From: Planctomycetota bacterium
GTDB lineage: Bacteria > Planctomycetota > Phycisphaerae > UBA1845 > PWPN01
Assembly: GCA_020346805.1 (NCBI GenBank)
Contig: CP070790.1
Coordinates: 3,334,926-3,344,441 of the forward strand
Reading direction: 5' to 3'
DNA: 9,516 bases
In this document: piece by piece, positions 6,749-9,516 of the stretch
Numbering within the stretch: position 1 is the stretch's first letter
How the letters are laid out: each line of letters starts with the position of its first letter
Made by a program: the position numbers and the translations under genes
Notes under the pieces: model-generated
What the model saw: the letters and a program-made list of their open reading frames with translations, nothing else
What the model was told of the DNA's origin: nothing
The model's database searches: none

Positions 6749-9505
6749 TCAGTCTGATGTGTTGGCGCTTTGGGCGCGCCGGCAGAGATCTATTATCACT
6801 TGTACCTGTTCGGCCAATTTATCCATTTCCTGCCGAGCATCGACGAGCCGTTCGAGGTTATCCGCTGCGTCGAGGATAGACTTGAATCCGGAACCTGCCG
6901 CATCTTTTTTGAGCCTTCGGGCGAATACCGCCAGTACCTGGATATCCTGTTCGGAAAGGGCTTTCTCCAGGATGGCAATTCTTTGGGGCAATCCTTCGAC
7001 AAAGCGCTTAACCAATACCCCCAATTCCGCATCTTGGGATCCCTCTCCGATCACGCAATCCAGATCGGGTATCGGATTTTCGACAATATCAATATCTTTC
7101 TTTATATACCTTGCAATTACGCCTATCAGTTCCGCCCGGTCGATCGGTTTAGTGGTGAAGTCATCACAGCCGGCTTGCATACATTGCCGGCGATCGGTAG
7201 ACATGGCATGTGCCGTCAGAGCGACGATCGTACCTCTATAATCCCGCTCGCGCAACATACGCGTCGCCGTATATCCATCGATTACCGGCATCTGCATGTC
7301 CATTAAAATCACATGGTACGGATCGCCTTGATAATATGCGGTCAGAGCCTTATCCACCGCTTCGGCTCCGTTTTCAACTATGGTGATATCAAGACCTGTC
7401 TTTTCCAGGATGCACGAAATGAGTCTCTGGTTAACGGGCACATCTTCCGCCACTAAAACTCTGCCTTCGAGCTTAGGTATAGGCAAATCCGGTTTTGAAT
7501 CGGCAGCTTCTCTGTTTCTCTGGAATGTGACTCTTTCGGATGCATCAATAAGCCTGATACCGTCAAGGGAGCCTGTGCTGATGGTAATCCGGAAACGCGT
7601 TCCACCACCGGGTTTCGAATCTACCAAGGTAATATCGCCGCCAAGCAGCTCGGCCAACCTTTTACTGATGGCCAATCCCAGACCGGTTCCACCAAATCTA
7701 CGCGTCGTCGATGCGTCCGCCTGGGCAAATGGCTTGAAAAGCTCGCTAACCTGCTCTGGGGACACTCCGATGCCCGTATCTATAACATCGAACTGTATCA
7801 TGGGATGTTCCACCTCACCCTCCGCCAGGCTCACCATAAGACGGACTCTGCCTTTCTGGGTAAATTTTACCGCGTTGGCCAGCAAGTTAATGAGAATTTG
7901 CCGCAGGCGTGTAGGATCGGTTTGTATAGTTTCGGGAACTGCCCCTATATAATCAATATAAAATGCCAGACTTTTGGCTTCGGCACGTACCTTAACCAGA
8001 GACTGTATGTCGTCAATCATATCGAAGAGCGAGCAACGGACCTTTTCCACTTCAAGCTTACCTGCTTCGATTTTTGAGAGGTCGAGGATATCGTTAATAA
8101 TGGTGAGCAAGTGATTGCCGTTTTGTCGTATAGTATCGATTGCTTCTCTGCCCTCCAATCTCTGCGGGCATTTCTCGTGTTCATAACATTCATCACAGCA
8201 TAAGATTTTTTCATTTAGCAAATCGGCGTATCCCAGGATAGCAGTCATGGGCGTACGGATCTCATGACTCATATTGGCCACAAACTCACTTTTGGATCGG
8301 TTGGCGGCCTCGGCGTCGGCCTTTGCCTGTTGCAGTTGTTCCTCCGCACGTTTGCGCTCAAGCGCCTCACTCAGGGCGTGGGCTATACCATCAATTAGCT
8401 TGCACTCCTCGGCCAGAAAAGGCCCCTCATCCTGGTCAGGGCATTCCTCCAGATAATAAACCTCTACGCATCCCGATTTTACATCGTCGACAACAATTTC
8501 ACTGGAAAGTTTCCAAGTGGTTTCCTCAAAAGGTTCGGATACATATTCGGTATGGTCAAGACGTATTTTGGCCCTGGCGATAGTCGGATACTGGTAACCC
8601 GAAGGGATCAGCCGAACAACTTTCTGAAGCACTTCTTCCAGACAATCAATCCGGCGGACCACCTCGGCCACCCCATACATGCAGCTTAGTTCCTTGACCC
8701 GTTCCCCCATATCGTGCAGCAGTTTCTCTCTTGACTCTTCTGTCTGCTTACGCTCAGTGATGTCACGAATAATTGCCAGTCCACCAATTATTTCCCCTGT
8801 TTCATCACGCAGCGGTGCACAATGGGCCTCAAAGAAACCTTTCCGACCGGTCTGTGGTATCTCATACGATCGGTTCCCGGCGATAACCGTCTTACCGGCC
8901 AAAGCCTCATAGAAAAATTTATCTTCGCCCATTTCCTTCAAAAATGGGAATACGTCGAAGGCACATTTGCCGATTACCTCCTCCCTGCTCAAACCTGTTA
9001 TTTTCTCCATCCCCGGATTCCAGACTGTGTGACGAAAATTTCGATCAAAAGCCAGAATACCGTCCACGCTGCTGTTAATAGTTGATTCCGTGAATTTTCT
9101 TTCTAGACTCAACTGGTTCTGCATGTGATCTTTAAACGACTCATATAAATAGGTAAAGGATACCACCGACAAAATCAAGCCGGTCAGGCTCAGGAGGTAC
9201 AATAGTCTATGCTGAACAACATTTAATTCGTTATTAAAAGGATATTCAAAACGATGGAGCACATAAAAAGATATCAAAGACAAAAATGCAACTATTGTCC
9301 AGACTATGCCTGACCTTCTCCCCACTGTGATCACGGCAATAACCGGTACTGCCGCATACCAGAGAATAGTCGCAGATCCAAGACCACCAATCCAGAACGC
9401 GACAAATGTAAACACACAATAATAAACGGCGGCAAGAATATTATTTGGAATTAAAGATGCACCGGCAAAACGTTTGAGGCATAACACCAGGAGAGTAAGA
9501 TTCAT
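6749..9505 (-). CDS. Membrane hybrid sensor histidine kinase (PAS, GAF-like, HisKA, HATPase, REC, degenerate HPt)
   Basis: Sensor kinase of at least 918 residues. Numbering from the ATG at 9505: four to five membrane segments (about 22-40, 43-61, 66-83, 98-121), PAS about 135-255, a GAF-like domain about 262-385, a short coiled coil to 405, HisKA with H-box NMSHEIRTP (His414), HATPase with N-box NLLANAVKFT, DTGIG (576-580) and GGTGLGL (605-611), a receiver domain (Glu687, Asp688, phosphoacceptor Asp736, Thr764, Lys786), and an HPt-like tail about 815-912. The tail lacks its histidine (Arg863). A CCxxC-x5-C cluster (436-446) sits in the HisKA domain. The ATG has no good Shine-Dalgarno, the frame is open to the window edge, and the sequence starts in the middle of a typical multi-helix sensor, so the true start is probably beyond base 9516. 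Its output partner and signal are not visible. Confidence 0.93.
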   Translation of the reverse strand: MNLTLLVLCLKRFAGASLIPNNILAAVYYCVFTFVAFWIGGLGSATILWYAAVPVIAVITVGRRSGIVWTIVAFLSLISFYVLHRFEYPFNNELNVVQHRLLYLLSLTGLILSVVSFTYLYESFKDHMQNQLSLERKFTESTINSSVDGILAFDRNFRHTVWNPGMEKITGLSREEVIGKCAFDVFPFLKEMGEDKFFYEALAGKTVIAGNRSYEIPQTGRKGFFEAHCAPLRDETGEIIGGLAIIRDITERKQTEESREKLLHDMGERVKELSCMYGVAEVVRRIDCLEEVLQKVVRLIPSGYQYPTIARAKIRLDHTEYVSEPFEETTWKLSSEIVVDDVKSGCVEVYYLEECPDQDEGPFLAEECKLIDGIAHALSEALERKRAEEQLQQAKADAEAANRSKSEFVANMSHEIRTPMTAILGYADLLNEKILCCDECYEHEKCPQRLEGREAIDTIRQNGNHLLTIINDILDLSKIEAGKLEVEKVRCSLFDMIDDIQSLVKVRAEAKSLAFYIDYIGAVPETIQTDPTRLRQILINLLANAVKFTQKGRVRLMVSLAEGEVEHPMIQFDVIDTGIGVSPEQVSELFKPFAQADASTTRRFGGTGLGLAISKRLAELLGGDITLVDSKPGGGTRFRITISTGSLDGIRLIDASERVTFQRNREAADSKPDLPIPKLEGRVLVAEDVPVNQRLISCILEKTGLDITIVENGAEAVDKALTAYYQGDPYHVILMDMQMPVIDGYTATRMLRERDYRGTIVALTAHAMSTDRRQCMQAGCDDFTTKPIDRAELIGVIARYIKKDIDIVENPIPDLDCVIGEGSQDAELGVLVKRFVEGLPQRIAILEKALSEQDIQVLAVFARRLKKDAAGSGFKSILDAADNLERLVDARQEMDKLAEQVQVIIDLCRRAQSANTSD

Positions 9506-9516
9506 ACCTATTAGTA

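Overview
The window holds five protein genes, all on the minus strand, so transcription runs from high to low coordinates. In transcription order they are: a membrane hybrid sensor histidine kinase (6749-9505, probably cut by the window edge at its 5' end), a secreted right-handed beta-helix protein (4389-6548), a secreted PHP-type metallohydrolase of the DUF3604/CehA kind (2432-4324), a Tat-exported Gfo/Idh/MocA oxidoreductase (941-2236), and a second Tat-exported Gfo/Idh/MocA oxidoreductase whose 3' end lies outside the window (1-858). I see no tRNA, rRNA, CRISPR array, insertion sequence or phage gene.

The gene mix points to the PVC bacteria, most likely Planctomycetota of the Phycisphaerae/Sedimentisphaerales kind, with Lentisphaerota or Verrucomicrobiota as alternatives. 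The grounds are oxidoreductases with an N-terminal RRDFLK Tat motif, secreted beta-helix and DUF3604-like proteins, and a multidomain hybrid kinase of the kind common in that group. This is inference from family distribution, not from a marker gene.

Region by region: 6749-9505 encodes a kinase with membrane helices, PAS, GAF-like, HisKA, HATPase, receiver and HPt-like domains. It has two oddities: a cysteine cluster inside the dimerisation domain, and an HPt-like tail whose phosphoacceptor histidine is replaced by arginine. An AT-rich gap of 200 bp (6549-6748) follows, with a candidate promoter and a 12-bp palindrome. The beta-helix gene and the PHP gene follow with a short gap (64 bp, or 25 bp if the PHP gene uses a TTG start), which suggests cotranscription. 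A 195-bp gap (2237-2431) then carries a good -10 box before the two oxidoreductase genes, which are 82 bp apart.

Taken together, genes 4389-6548 to 1-858 look like an export-oriented carbohydrate or glycoside processing cluster: a beta-helix protein that could cleave or bind a polysaccharide, a secreted metallohydrolase, and two exported sugar or cyclitol dehydrogenase-like enzymes. The substrate cannot be read from the sequence, and no transporter, sulfatase or SusC/D pair is in view. The most notable non-coding signal is that the two oxidoreductase genes share a nearly identical ~50-nt leader, with the same Shine-Dalgarno, GTG start and Tat-motif position, although their catalytic domains belong to different subfamilies. 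I did not find a clearly new biological system; most of the window is ordinary for such a genome.
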